From contig CM026574.1 in the NCBI GenBank assembly GCA_015143295.1, positions 15,068,938-15,132,937 on the forward strand: 64,000 nt of DNA. The letters are read 5' to 3'. Origin of the DNA: Tetracentron sinense (taxonomy: Eukaryota; Streptophyta; Magnoliopsida; Trochodendrales; Trochodendraceae). Shown here in pieces: positions 47,832 through 59,834 of this stretch. The first letter of the stretch is position 1, and each line of letters starts with the position of its first letter. The notes under the pieces are model-generated. The model did no database searches, was not told where the DNA came from, and worked only from the letters and a program-made list of their open reading frames with translations. The position numbers and the translations under genes are program-made.

Positions 47832-49530
47832 GGGGGATGTGGACCAATGAAGACCGAAATTTGGCTAGGTAGCTGAATGCGTGGTATGCTATCAACTTTT
47901 CTTTTTTGTTCTACAAAAATGCTAGCCCCAATCTCAGTATTTCAAAGACGCAAGGTGGTGGCAATAAGTGTCAAATCATTTCCTTGTTATAGGGTAACAA
48001 TAGTACCATGTGATTCACCCACTCTGCATATATATTTGGAAAAAATTTGATAGTGCGTTTAGGGCTAACACTCATCTTTATACTAAGTTGTTTAAGTATT
48101 TAATGAGCATAATAATGGGACAATGTGGCAGTTATCTCCTTAAAAAATTATACTATATTTTTTAATTTTTTTAATTATTTAAAATGGCATAACCATGAGG
48201 CAAGGGGACATTTGTCTCCTAAACTTTTGAAAGTAAAATATATCTTTTATATAATTTCATTTAAACATTTAACTAGGCATAACCATGAGACAAGGGGACA
48301 GTTGGCCCGTAAACAAGGAGAAACAATACTCCCAAGATATGTTATCTTACAAAATGGCCTAAGAACTTAATTGTCAAAAAAAAATAAAAATGGGGCTACA
48401 CCCCAAACCCCCATCTCCCTAGACTCAAAATATTGTACCTGTCTAATATTTCTCCACAAACGTAAACAATTACCACCATTTTCAATCAACCATTGTGAGC
48501 CCCTTATTAGAAAATCCTGGCTCTGCCCCTAGTTACTACCCTTTTAATAAATTAAATTTTTTTCAAAGAGAAAGTTATGGCCTCAACCGGTTCTAAAGAT
48601 AACAAGGAAAAGTAGCGATGCATGCCGCAACCACAATGAGAGTTTGCGATTGGGGCTAGCATTTCTCAACGGGAAAATGGTTAGGACTATGATGATAAAT
48701 TAAAAAAAAGTTGACAAATTAAACTCACAATAGGATGTTGGGCACAAAACCAAATAGTTGGCAATTGGAATAAGGCATGACAATGAAAAGGAAAGCAATA
48801 TAGATCAATGATCTACATCATCCATTTCAAGAACATGTACAAATTGAATAGAAGAATCCTAACAGATCAATGATCTACATCATCCATTTCAAGAACATGT
48901 ACAAATTGAATAGAAGAATCCTAACAGTCAAAATAGCACATACAAGGGTCCATTGATCGAATTGTCATGATAAGTTCTTAACTCAAACTTAACCCTTCCA
49001 AATTTCAAATCCAATAATAAAAGTAAATTTCTCAAAGAATCTACACCTCCCTTAAACCTTTACAAACTTAATTTCAAAACTCCTCTACCTGTTGCCAAGT
49101 TTTTCTCTCTTTTTTCAACCTTATTTCACACCGTCTTCCCTTAAAAAAGAAAAAAAAACCTTATAGACACTTGTTGTTCAAAACCCTCTTTTTTTATATT
49201 TTTTCCTTTTGTGTTGGTTTTTCAAGTGAGAGTTAGCTACTTGTGGACAACAATTGTCGGAAAAAGGCTCATTCTAAACCTTTACAAACTTATTTCAAAA
49301 TTACCCAATTGTTGCCGTGTTTCTATTTTTTATCAACCTTACTCCACTCACCTTCTTTTATTTACAACTCTCATGGATGTTTTTTTGGTAACACACTATA
49401 ATACACCCATCCACACACCCATGACATAAGGCCATTGCACCCACATGACCCTCTCAAAAAACGAGGAGGTGGGGTTATAAGGGCCTGCACTAATAATTGA
49501 ACCCCACCAATGTGGGAAAAGATTGGTTCG
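47832..49530. other. Intergenic with short direct repeats
   Basis: Two ~91-bp-spaced copies of GGCATAACCATGAG(G/A)CAAGG lie at about 48186 and 48276. A 62-bp tandem duplication (AGATCAATGATCTACATC start) lies at about 48803-48926. No gene recognised. Confidence 0.5.
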
Positions 49531-49539
49531 GGTGGATGC

Positions 49540-49676
49540 CCAAGTTGGGCATCCACAGATCATGTGGCACTTGGCGATAATTTGGGGGAGAAGTCATTTC
49601 ATTTTCTCCCCAATTGATATCTCCTCCCTTTTAAACGCCACATGCCCCATGATTTGTGGATGCCCGAGCGTGAGCC
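49540..49676. mobile_element. Short MITE-like inverted repeat upstream of RNR1
   Basis: GGGCATCCACAGATCATG on the left pairs with CATGATTTGTGGATGCCC on the right, with GTGGC and GCCAC just inside. Target duplication not established. Confidence 0.55.
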
Positions 49677-49759
49677 TAAAAGTAGGGGAGATTGGATGGC
49701 CGGAAAGTGGACGTTGCATTGCTTTTGTATTATTTTTTTTTGGTACATACACCCATTAG

Positions 49760-49978
49760 GGGATGGGGTTTCATTCTGGCGATAGCCAGATGAAAACCAT
49801 TTGGTGATGGTTGATATCCGACATGTGGCAAAATATAAAGGAGAACTCATTTCATTTTTCCGCCCTTTTTTTATTTCTCTCCATTTGATATCTTCCCCCT
49901 TTTATTTTGCCACATGTTTGGACATCAACCCATCACCGGATGGTTTTCATCCAGCGATAGCCAGATGATATCCCATCC
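49760..49978. mobile_element. Mutator-like MITE in the RNR1 upstream region
   Basis: 219 bp with terminal inverted repeats of about 65 bp (left GGGATGGGGTTTCATTCTGG, right GATGATATCCCATCC) flanked by the exact 9-bp duplication ACCCATTAG (49751-49759 and 49979-49987). A 9-bp duplication plus long inverted repeats is the Mutator signature. It ends about 160 bp before the E2F-type site of RNR1. Confidence 0.85.
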
Positions 49979-50140
49979 ACCCATTAGACACAACACACAC
50001 AGCTCCAGCGTGTGTTGGCCAAGAAATCCATCAATAAAGGCACAAAGGGGTCCCACACCATCAAAACCCGCGCCAACCCATCCCCACTGGCCACTACCCA
50101 TCACCAACACAAAAAAAAAAAAAAGCACCGTTAATGAATT

Positions 50141-50149
50141 GGCGGGAAA
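50141..50149 (-). promoter_or_regulatory. E2F-type site upstream of RNR1
   Basis: GGCGGGAAA (TTTCCCGCC on the minus strand) fits the plant E2F/DP consensus WTTSSCSS. It lies about 250 bp before the RNR1 start codon and about 120 bp before its TATA box. E2F control of ribonucleotide reductase in S phase is established for plants and animals; use of this site is inferred. Confidence 0.65.
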
Positions 50150-50255
50150 CTTCAAAAACCAAACCAGAGAGGGAAAACCCTCAAAAGAGGGAAAAAAAAT
50201 TCAAACTATTCAGCCTAAACGCCAAAACGGACTTCCTTCTCTTGCACACTTTCCT

Positions 50256-50274
50256 CCAATCTCTCTCTATATAA
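50256..50274 (+). promoter_or_regulatory. CCAAT and TATA box of RNR1
   Basis: CCAAT at 50256-50260 and TATATAA at 50268-50274, about 125 bp upstream of the ATG at 50399, which would leave a leader of roughly 95 nt. Confidence 0.6.
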
Positions 50275-50398
50275 TCACTTCTTCTCCCTCATCATTGGCT
50301 GCAACTCTGCTAGATTTCTACACCTGTTCGACGAAATTCCTCACTCAGTACTCCCTAATAATCTGCTTTGATTTCAAAGCTTCTCGGCGAGGGACGAG

Positions 50399-53300
50399 AT
50401 GTATGTGGTGAAGAGAGATGGTCGTCAAGAATCGGTGCATTTTGATAAGATCACGGCCCGTCTGAAGAAGTTAAGCTATGGGCTCAGTATTGACCACTGT
50501 GATCCGGTGCTTGTCGCTCAGAAGGTTTGTACTGGGGTCTACAAGGGCGTCACTACAAGCCAACTTGACGAACTGGCCGCTGAAACTGCCGCTGCCATGA
50601 CCACAAACCACCCCGATTACGCCTCGGTTAGTATACTTGTTTTTCGCTTTCTGGGTATGGTGGATTTGAGCCCTTTTGCTTGAATTGATTCTTGTGATTA
50701 CCGTTTGTACGATTTAAACTCCTCAATGTTATTGGGTTTTAACTTGTTTTGATGAGATTGAAGTTTGGAGAAAAGGGGTTGGCTTGATTTACTTGCTTAG
50801 ATGTTTGGTTGATGCAGCTGGCTGCAAGGATTGTTGTTTCAAATCTGCACAAGAATACAAAGAAATCATTTTCAGAGACGTAAGTGTTTTTTCTCGGTGT
50901 CATTTACTAGAAAAAAGTTAATTTTAATTTGGAAAACTTAGTTTGGGCGATTGATGCAGGATCAAAGACATGTATAGCCATTTTGATGGTAGATCTGGGC
51001 TGAAGGCTCCTCTTGTTGCAGATGATGTTTATGAAATAATCATCAAGGTACTCTCTCACTTACCATTCTTTAGAAGTTCCAGTATTCATATTAGTTTATC
51101 TGGGGCTAAATGCTGATTAGAACTCGTAGTGTGAACAGGTAAAAAAAAAGGAGTCCCTAGTGTGAATTGTTCTGTCTTATTTGATATGATCAATTGGTAA
51201 ATAGATCTATTGATAAAGATCTAGAACCCTGTTAATTTTTTTCTTTTTGCAGAAGTTCTGTAAGTACCTAAATGCAATTTTGACAAGGAATCATTAATTA
51301 GATATTTTATAATATAATGGGTATCTTCTGCCTTTGTTTAGGACCCTCTTGTCCTTGTTTTAGTGTATGCATTTTTTTTCTTATCCCTGATGGATATTTG
51401 GATTTGCTCTTTTGGGACATTAGGTTAATCTGACAAACACTTGTTAAAATCACAGAAACCCAAGAGATCTTATACATTTTCAGAATAGGAAAAGAAATGA
51501 GAGTTATATCAACACCTTTGTAAGAGATAGGATCATAGCCAATTGCAATTGAATTCAAGGGAATTCAATTGCATATCTGGCACACATGGATTCAATGAGG
51601 GAACAAAGGTGGAAAATTCAAAAATTGATTTTTTTTCTCTCTTCCAATCAACATGTGCCACATATGCAATTGAATTCCCTTGAATTCAATTGCAATTGGC
51701 TGTGACCATGTCTCCCTTTGTAATCCATGCCTTGGAAGTGTCATTTGGTGATTATAGTATCAGTTGGTACCATGTTGGCATCCCTTAGGGTGTGTTTGGT
51801 TGGTGAGAAAGTGGGTGAAAGAAAAGAAAGTAAAGTAAAAGAAAAGTGTGTTTCTTGCAAATCAAATGCAAAAAAAGTGCGAGAAAACACACTTTTCTTT
51901 TCCTTTCCCTCACTTTCTCGCCAAACGAATGCACCCTTAGAGTTAACTGTCACTGGGGAATGTATGGCTTGTTTATGGTGTCAAATTTTGGACTTTCACT
52001 TTCCAATGTTTTATCTTTAAACATGGCTAGATATAGTGAATGCAGAGTATCATTTATTATTTATTATCATTTTTTACTGTTTTTCATTTGGTACAGAATG
52101 CTGCACGGCTGGACAGTGAGATAATTTATGACAGAGACTTTGAATATGATTATTTTGGTTTTAAAACCCTTGAGAGGTCCTACCTCTTAAAGGTCCAAGG
52201 CAAAGTTGTAGAAAGGCCACAGCACATGTTGATGAGGGTTGCTGTTGGAATCCACAAGGATGACATTGAATCTGTGCTTAAAACATACCATTTGATGTCT
52301 CAACGATGGTTCACCCATGCATCTCCCACTCTTTTCAATGCAGGGACACCAAGACCTCAAGTATGCTGTGCATATTTTAGTGTTTACCCCATTTATTTGT
52401 TTATTTATTTTTGTAGTCTAATTTGATTTGGTTTGGCAGTTGAGTAGCTGCTTCCTTATTTGCATGAAAGATGACAGCATTGAGGGCATATATGATACTT
52501 TGAAGGAATGTGCTGTTATTAGCAAATCAGCTGGAGGAATTGGTGTTTCTATCCATAATATTCGTGCCACAAGCAGTTACATTCGTGGAACAAATGGGAC
52601 TTCCAATGGCATTGTTCCAATGTTACGGGTGTTCAACGACACTGCCCGTTATGTCGATCAAGGGGGAGGCAAGAGGAAGGGTATTTTTGTCTTGTCTCAG
52701 ACTCATTCTGTGTTAACATGCTTCTGTTATATAAATCCACAAATTGGCATTAATACATGCTTGTATTTATTGTATGTTTGCCGTGTTTTGTTTTGTTCTA
52801 ATTGTGTAATTTATTGGAAGACATGTTTTAACATTAGTATTTATGATGCATGTAGGTGCTTTTGCTGTGTATTTGGAGCCATGGCACGCTGATGTGTTTG
52901 AGTTTCTAGATCTCAGAAAAAACCATGGAAAGGTATGGCTCAGTGGGCTCATGTGCTCAAATGCAATTACATTATGCATGTGATGCATAAATTATCCATC
53001 TGTTCTGTTAAAAGTAGTCAGTTTCACTTTGCTTTTATCTCTATATCATAAGCAATAATAGTTTCTGATTTTCACACTATGGTCAGGCTACTAATTAGCA
53101 TCAATAATGTTTAATTTGTTACTCTCTTACAGGAAGAAAACCGGGCTCGAGATCTATTTTATGCTCTCTGGGTTCCTGACCTCTTTATGGAAAGAGTTCA
53201 AGGTGATGGGCAATGGTCTTTGTTTTGTCCCAATGAATCTCCAGGCTTGGCTGATTGTTGGGGTGAAGAATTTGACAAACTATACACCCAATATGAAAGA

Positions 53301-53755
53301 GAGGTAAACTTAATCACTCACTTCCACAGCTGAATGTTTGTTTCAATTGAAATTTGATAATTGGTTCTGTTTAAATTGGAATTTTTATAATCACTTTCTG
53401 TGTTTGTGGACATAGGGCAAGGCGAAGAAGGTTGTCTCAGCACAAAGTCTATGGTTTGAGATTCTGAAGTCCCAGATAGAAACTGGAACACCTTATATGC
53501 TGTTCAAGGTATTCATTAACAATACAAATTCTCCTCAACTTTTTTTACATTCTCAATTTGTTTACATTCCTTGGTTTGTGTTCTGGTTCATTTTTTCAGG
53601 ATTCTTGCAATAGAAAAAGCAATCAGCAAAACCTGGGTACAATTAAGTCTTCAAACTTGTGTACTGAGGTTATTGAGTACACAAGTCCCACAGAAACTGC
53701 TGTTTGCAATCTGGCATCCATTGCTCTACCACGATATGTCAGGGAGAAGGTGGGT

Positions 53756-53809
<54 letters not shown>

Positions 53810-56546
53810 TGGGTTTTCTTTTTATTACTTCCTGCTTGACATGCTCACTATTTTTTTTTATTGCAGGGGGTTCCTCTTGAGTCACACCCTTCTAAGCTGG
53901 TAGGAAGTAGAGGGTCTAAGAATCGATATTTTGACTTTGATAAACTAGCAGAGGTTTGTTTTTTTAAGTCTTCCTAGGGCATTTCTGTAATAAAATTTAG
54001 TTTGAAACACAAGACAGCTCTATATAGGTCACATGTGCTTATGATTATACAAATATTTGTTGGTGCTATAGACAAATTCATATTTACCAAGTTGGGGTTT
54101 GGGAATTATTCATCAAGGGAAAAGTTTGGAAAAAATCAACAAGATTCTGAAATATATCAGGAAAATGTAATACCAAATATAAAAAATTACATAATAAAAT
54201 TACTAATTATGAAAATTATAAAGAAATATATTTCATATATTAAATATTTATTCAGGATTTTTTAAAAAAAATTCATGAATAATTTTCATTTAATTTGCAA
54301 AATTTATGACTTTTGAAAAATCAGAAAACTTTGTAACAAGGCACAGATGCATGCATATCATTTCAAAAGTTTGAATTTGTAAATTTTGTTTGTCTGATGT
54401 GCAGGTTTCTGCATTAGTTACTACAAATCTGAACAAAATAATTGATGTTAATTACTACCCGGTTGAAACTGCAAAGAGGTCAAATTTACGACATAGGCCA
54501 ATTGGTATTGGAGTTCAAGGTCTTGCTGATACCTTTATCTTGCTTGGCATGCCATTTGATTCACCGGAGGTATAGCTAGATTTCAGGAGATTTTATTTGT
54601 TATTGCTTCAAACTGGTTCACATGGATTTAATAACTGTTTGTCTGTGGATTGCAGGCTCAGCAACTTAACAAAGACATATTTGAGACCATTTACTACCAT
54701 GCTCTGAGAGCTTCTTCTGAATTGGCTGCAAAAGAAGGTCCTTATGAGACATATCACGGGAGTCCTGTGAGCAAGGTCTGTGTCTTGTTGAGCTTTCCAT
54801 GTTGGTGATGGGATGGGTGCACCTTAAGTGCTTGCACATGAATGCTTTAATACTTGTTCATCTGTGTAGGGTTTCACAATGATCATATAATGTCCAAGTG
54901 TCAGCCTGTCTTTGTAGGAGGATAATAAAAAGCTGGTTTTTGCCTTTGCAGTTCTTGTGCTGCAATCTTGGTGGACTTGGGCTGACCATTAGATGGGTCC
55001 TACTTAGGGAATCTCTTTGGCTAAACTGGAACCATTGAAATGATTCCAAGTGTCTGCTTTGATGCATCCTTCTAAAACCTCCTAAGCAATATGAAAAATG
55101 AAGATCTCCTTAATTGGACTTCATGGTGGCCATTTGTGCTACAGGCCAAAAAAGGCTAGATGGATGTCTTCTTTAGTTCCTCCATCTCCTTGCAATCTCT
55201 ATGTTGTTAATGTTTGCCTGGTTCATGTTGCACTCACAGAAAGACAAATATACATGCAAATGAGTCGCAAATAGATACATGCTTATAATGTTGTGCTTGC
55301 ATGGCCATTTTGATGTGCAGGGAATTCTTCAACCAGACATGTGGGGTGTTACACCATCCGATCGGTGGGATTGGGTTGCTCTTAAGGAAATGATCTTGAA
55401 TAATGGAGTAAGAAATTCCCTTCTTGTAGCACCTATGCCTACTGCTTCAACCAGTCAGATTCTTGGCAACAATGAGTGCTTTGAGCCATACACCTCCAAC
55501 ATCTATAGTCGCCGAGTTCTGAGGTATGTTTTACTGTCTTTTTACACAGCTCCTTTTAATAGCTACAATTCATTACTAACTAAATCTTTTTTATATTCCA
55601 GTGGTGAATTTGTTGTAGTGAACAAACACCTTCTTCATGATTTAACTGAGATGGGTCTCTGGTCTCCTGCTCTTAAGAACAAGATAATTTATGAGAATGG
55701 ATCAGTCCTGAAAATCCCTGAGATTCCTGAAGATCTGAAAGTGATATACAAGTATGTACATTCCATTTCCTTGCTGTATTGGTTATACATTTTTAAACAT
55801 CTTGTTTCCATGCTAAGACAACATTGTTGCTACATTTTAGGACTGTGTGGGAGATTAAGCAAAAGACATTGGTTGACATGGCTGCTGATCGTGGATGCTA
55901 TATAGACCAGAGTCAGAGTCTGAATATCCACATGGACCAACCCAATTTTGGGAAGCTCACTTCTTTGCACTTCTATGCTTGGTCCAAGGTACGAACTTCG
56001 ACATAAAACCTGTTGGTCTGAGATTTGATATTCATCTTAGAGCAAGTCTACATTACCTTGTGTATCTTACCACATTATGGGTCCCTCCTTGCAATATCTC
56101 TGATACCAAATGTTTAGCTGATTGGTTGATTTTAACCGCTAAGTAGTTCCTGCATAATCCTCCCTCCCCCCTAAAAAATTATGGATAATTTTTATATTCT
56201 TTATTGAACCTTTATTTTCCCTGGATATTCAAGGGTCTGAAAACTGGGATGTATTATCTGCGATCACGTGCTGCTGCTGATGCCATCAAGTTCACTGTTG
56301 ATACCTCAATTCTCAAGGTAATAATTATTCCTGTTAATCATTATCATCATCATTGTAATCTCATCTGTTTTTTTTTTCTTTGTTTGTAAATAAAATATAT
56401 TTGTATTTTGATTATTGACATAAGTTGGTCATTTGCTTGCAACACAGGAAAAGTCTAAGAAAATGGATGATGATGTTGGAACCCAGATGGCACAGGTGGT
56501 GTGTTCACTGGAGAATCGTGAAGAGTGCATGGCGTGTGGAAGTTGA
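50399..56546 (+). CDS. RNR1: Ribonucleoside-diphosphate reductase large subunit (17 exons, complete)
   Basis: Reduces ribonucleoside diphosphates to deoxy forms for DNA synthesis, as the catalytic partner of the small (R2) subunit. Exons: 50399-50626, 50818-50879, 50960-51047, 52097-52360, 52440-52680, 52856-52932, 53133-53303, 53416-53508, 53600-53749, 53867-53953, 54405-54569, 54656-54775, 55321-55523, 55602-55751, 55841-55988, 56234-56317, 56448-56546. All introns are GT..AG and the frame is intact: 809 residues, close to the usual ~810. An ATP-cone regulatory domain covers about 1-90. Redox Cys218 and Cys444, thiyl Cys429 with Asn427 and Glu431 (SNLCTE), specificity loop 2 at 287-293 (DQGGGKR), Tyr756/757 (GMYYLRS) for radical transfer, and C-terminal Cys804/Cys807 (ECMACGS) are all present. 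The first ATG after the TATA box is used. The function is firm. Confidence 0.97.
51524..51714. mobile_element. Mutator-like MITE in RNR1 intron 3
   Basis: 191 bp, starting GAGATAGGATCATAGCC and ending GGCTGTGACCATGTCTC, with inverted repeats of about 75 bp that include CAATTGCAATTGAATTC. An exact 9-bp duplication CCTTTGTAA flanks it (51515-51523 and 51715-51723). Confidence 0.88.
51788..51936. mobile_element. Tourist-like MITE in RNR1 intron 3
   Basis: 149 bp with inverted ends GGGTGTGTTTGGTTGG and CGCCAAACGAATGCACCC and TTA duplications at 51785-51787 and 51937-51939. Interior inverted copies of GAAAAGTGTGTTT / AAACACACTTTTC extend the foldback. Confidence 0.82.
53760..53805. repeat. TA microsatellite just after the RNR1 intron 9 donor
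   Basis: About 22 TA units start roughly 10 nt after the GTGGGT donor at 53750. Likely length-polymorphic and close to the splice site. Confidence 0.95.
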
Positions 56547-56940
56547 AGTTCATTTATATAGAACATCTGAAAAATTGTTGCTTTTGGTTGGGAATTCTTT
56601 TCTGCTTGCAGGAGTGAGAATGAAGAGATTTTGAAGGGTTGAGAAGTGATGGGGTATGATTTGAATTTTCATCAAATGTGAAGTCTAGGTTACTCTGGTT
56701 AACTGTCTTTGTATAGCTGCTCTATATAAGAGCTTTAGAATTGGTATTGCTCATCAATGTATTTTTTTACTTGAAATTGCATGTGCAACAGTGCAAGTAT
56801 AAATCTTCAATGCCATGATCTCCTTACTTTGCCTGTATTTATTTTTGTGATGGTTCAGGAACAGGATTTTTGCATTTCTCATTTACCCCACCCCCCACAT
56901 ACTTGTGCTTTATAAATGGTGCAGGGAGGCTTGTGAAAAT
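56547..56940. other. RNR1 3' UTR and downstream sequence
   Basis: AT-rich 3' flank after the TGA. No canonical AATAAA was found; TATAAAT- and TGTAT-type elements near 56755-56805 could serve as a plant polyadenylation region. Confidence 0.4.
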
Positions 56941-57038
56941 GAGTGGCAATTGGGCCAAGTTTGGGCTTCAAAGTTTTTGTAAATGTGCCCATTAAAAAAT
57001 TACCAAAATTCAAGCCCAAATCTGGTCCATTGCCACTC
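56941..57038. repeat. Small inverted repeat (98 bp)
   Basis: GAGTGGCAATTGGGCC ... TTTGGGCTT pairs with AAGCCCAAA ... GGTCCATTGCCACTC. The GAGTGGCAATGG end resembles plant hAT MITE termini; no flanking duplication is evident. Confidence 0.55.
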
Positions 57039-57288
57039 CTATTTGTGAACATTGATTTGATTTGGGCCTTGGTGTAGACTACCCTAGCCTGATTTATTAA
57101 GTTAATGGGCCTTGCAATCATGCCCATATGCACCCTATCCATTAACGAGACTTGTTTTAATCATATGCTTTTGTGATAAATTTATCATTGGCGAAGAGTT
57201 GGAGTTGAACTATGCATTTCAGTTGGTTTGTTGGCATTGATTTCGAAAAGTTGCAGAGTCCAACTAACAACTTGGAGCTCTGGTTTAA

Positions 57289-57780
57289 GGAATGAAATCC
57301 TCTACGGTTGTAACCGGACTCGGGGGAGTCTGGTTAAGCCTTGGTCGCTATGTGTCCCTTTTGAAATCCCTTAATCGTAGTTTAAGATTTTTTTTGTTTT
57401 GTTTGGTTTAATAGGTAAGGTAATACTTTAGACATAAGGTAACTGCCAATGTGCTATATAAGAGTAAACTCATGCATTCATTCTAAAAGGGCCTTACTAG
57501 TTTAGGAGTTGTGGATCTTTATATACCTCTGCCAAGTTTAGTACTCAGTCGATGTGAGACTATAAGGGGATAGTAACACTCAGCTGCAAGAAAATTTGTT
57601 TTCTTTGGTAACACAGATTCACCATGTTAAAAATAAATTTAATTTTTTCTTGTTCTAAAAACCAAGGATAGGTGGGTGAATCTTAACCATAGTTAAAGGG
57701 TGTCAAAAGGGACATGTGGCAATCTCAGGGGCTTAACTAGACTCCCCCAGTCCGGTTACAACCGTAGAGGATTTCATTCC
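57289..57780. mobile_element. Mutator-like MITE (492 bp)
   Basis: Terminal inverted repeats of about 50 bp: GGAATGAAATCCTCTACGGT at the left and its inverse ACCGTAGAGGATTTCATTCC at the right. A degenerate 9-bp duplication flanks it (CTGGTTTAA and TTGATTTAA). Inside it lie arms related to the small repeat family at 41790 and 47694 (CCTTAATCGTAGTTTAAG and CTTAACCATAGTTAAAGG). Confidence 0.8.
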
Positions 57781-58557
57781 TTGATTTAATTCAAACTGTA
57801 ACAAGTTTCATCTGGTTTTGCTCTCTTCATGACCGTGAATAGTACGCTGATAGAAGCTGCCCGAATTCCATAAGATAAATGGACCACTGAGATAATATCT
57901 CAAGAAACATGTATGGCTGGTTCTTGTATCTTTCTAACTGTTAATTAGAATATGACTAGCAAACACCCAATACAATGCATGAGACGAAAAATAAAATAAA
58001 TAAAATTACATGAGAATAATTTTGAAATAAATTATTAAAAATAGATAAATCTAGAAAGTGAATTTACATCGATAGAAACTCAAGGACACTACTGAGAATA
58101 AGAAAATAAAAAATAAAAAATAAAAAATCCAAAAGTAGATATTTTCCTTACAATGTCTAAATTGAACTATAATTCCAAACAAAACCAAGAAATATCTACA
58201 AAAAAGTATATCAACTTATAAGATTTCTGAGAAAATTAACATAATATAAAATTAATAATTCTTAAAAGAATTAAGAGATAAAGCCAAAAAAAAAAAAGTA
58301 TGAAAAAATCATTTGAAAAGGCATTAAACGAACCTTTCAAAAAGAAAAAGAATCAATGACCAAAGTTAAAGAAAATTATAATCATGTAACAATGTACAAT
58401 TATGATTAAGAAACAGAGATAGCCTATGTCATTTAATAAAATGGTTTACTTCACTACTGACTTCCTTATAGTTACAGAAGATGTATGCACAACCTATGTG
58501 AAGTCCAGATTGTCCACATATTGGACCACATCTTGGATAAGCCCGTTAGAAGGCTAA
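57781..58557. other. Intergenic, AT-rich
   Basis: Nothing recognised apart from short A-rich runs. Confidence 0.45.
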
Positions 58558-58740
58558 TGAGGGTGTAGCCCATTGGTCACTTGGACGAACCGTAAACCTG
58601 GAGGTCTCGAGTTCGATTCACCGGCTCTCCTCAATAACGGCTGCATGGAGTGGGGGTATTCCCTATGTTAGCCCGTGGGGCTAGTCTAAGCTTTCAAGGC
58701 TCAGGACATCCACGGTATCAAAAAAAAGGAAAAAAAAAAG
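58558..58740 (+). mobile_element. tRNA-derived SINE
   Basis: Contains an A-box-like TAGCCCATTGGT and a B-box-like GAGTTCGATTCA about 35 nt apart, the internal RNA polymerase III promoter. A unique body and an A-rich tail (AAAAAAAGGAAAAAAAAAAGG) follow. It does not fold as a functional tRNA (the 3' half after the B box is unrelated). The tail and part of the body are repeated in the adjacent tandem duplication. Confidence 0.75.
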
Positions 58741-59016
58741 GCCAATGAGGTGCATGGTGAATGTCTGGTGACCCTAGTGACTGGACAAACAAAGATGTTA
58801 CTCGCATGGGTAGGATTCACCGGCTCTCCTCAATAACGGCTGCATGGAGTGGGGGTATTCCCTATGTTAGCCCGTGGGGCTAGTCTAAGCTTTCAAGGCT
58901 CAGGACATCCACGGTATCAGAAAAAAGGAAAAAAAAAAAGGCCAATGAGGCGCATGGTGAATGTCTGGTGACCCTAGTGACTGGACAAACAAAGATGTTA
59001 CTCGCATGGGTAGGAC
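58619..59016 (+). repeat. 199-bp tandem duplication covering the SINE body and its downstream flank
   Basis: Two near-identical copies, 58619-58817 and 58818-59016, each starting CACCGGCTCTCCTCAATAAC and ending near GCATGGGTAGG. The second copy lacks the SINE promoter boxes. Very few differences, so the event looks recent. Confidence 0.92.
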
Positions 59017-59743
59017 CACGACCGGAATAACTTTTGTGCAATGGTCAATTAAAGAGAATGGTATAAGAGCAAATGTGTACTGGATGGAATCAACTATATC
59101 ATCTGCTAAATGGTAAAATACTCAATTTGTAGATTGTTCCAGTAATCATATACACTGCAGTAAATAGTAAAAATTCAACTCAAACATAGAAGTAAAATTC
59201 TGTTAGGATCCCGGGAAAAAAGGAACAAATAATACCCAAATGCATGAAATGTAAGAATTTGAAACATGTTATATGTGGCACAATTAGAAACATGTTATAT
59301 GTGGATAGATCACTAATTTAGAAAAATGGTTTGGATGTGACCACAAACACAAAAGTAATTGTTTTTATCAAGAAGCTGCATGACATTTTAAAAGGGAGGC
59401 ATGGACCAATGTGGCCCTTTAATTGCCATAAACTCGGGTTAAATTGTTGTAGCCCATAAATGGTTTGCTCTACATCATGCAAGTAGATAACTATGGAAAT
59501 GCATCTCTTTAGGACATATGCTCTACATGCAAGGATGCCATTTGCTCAATCTTTCCATTAATTTTTTTTTATTTAATAAAAATAGAGAGGGGATGAATAA
59601 ACGAAATATCTTGGAGTTCATCACCTTAAATTGCTCCTAATTCACCATGGGTCCTCCTAAAGCTCAGCCTTCATCAGTGGTAGTAATACGAGAGAGAAAA
59701 AAAGAGATAAAGCAATACAAAATCATGGAGAAGAAAGAGGAAG
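59017..59743. other. Intergenic, nothing recognised
   Basis: AT-rich unique sequence between the duplication and the LTR fragment. Confidence 0.45.
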
Positions 59744-59834
59744 TGTAACGACCCCAAAACGCCACCTTAGTCATAATGGGACTTTGGGCCTGCTACATTA
59801 CTTATCCTTACTTGACTTCAATACCAATAAGACA
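59744..59834. mobile_element. Start of a gypsy-type LTR, cut by the CACTA element
   Basis: TGTAACGACCCCAAAACGCC begins an LTR related to the Tekay/Del-type LTR at 14452 (shared TGTAACGACCCC and, further in, a weaker GGGACTTTGGGC-like match). Only 91 bp remain before the CACTA terminus; the rest should lie right of the CACTA element, outside the window. Confidence 0.6.

Noticed and set aside
53954..54404. Extra RNR1 exon in the AT-rich intron 10
   Set aside because: Exons 10 and 11 join in frame and match the family without a gap; the ORF here has no family similarity.
58575..58625. A- and B-box pair suggesting a tRNA gene
   Set aside because: The 3' half does not complete a cloverleaf and is followed by a SINE body and A-rich tail.
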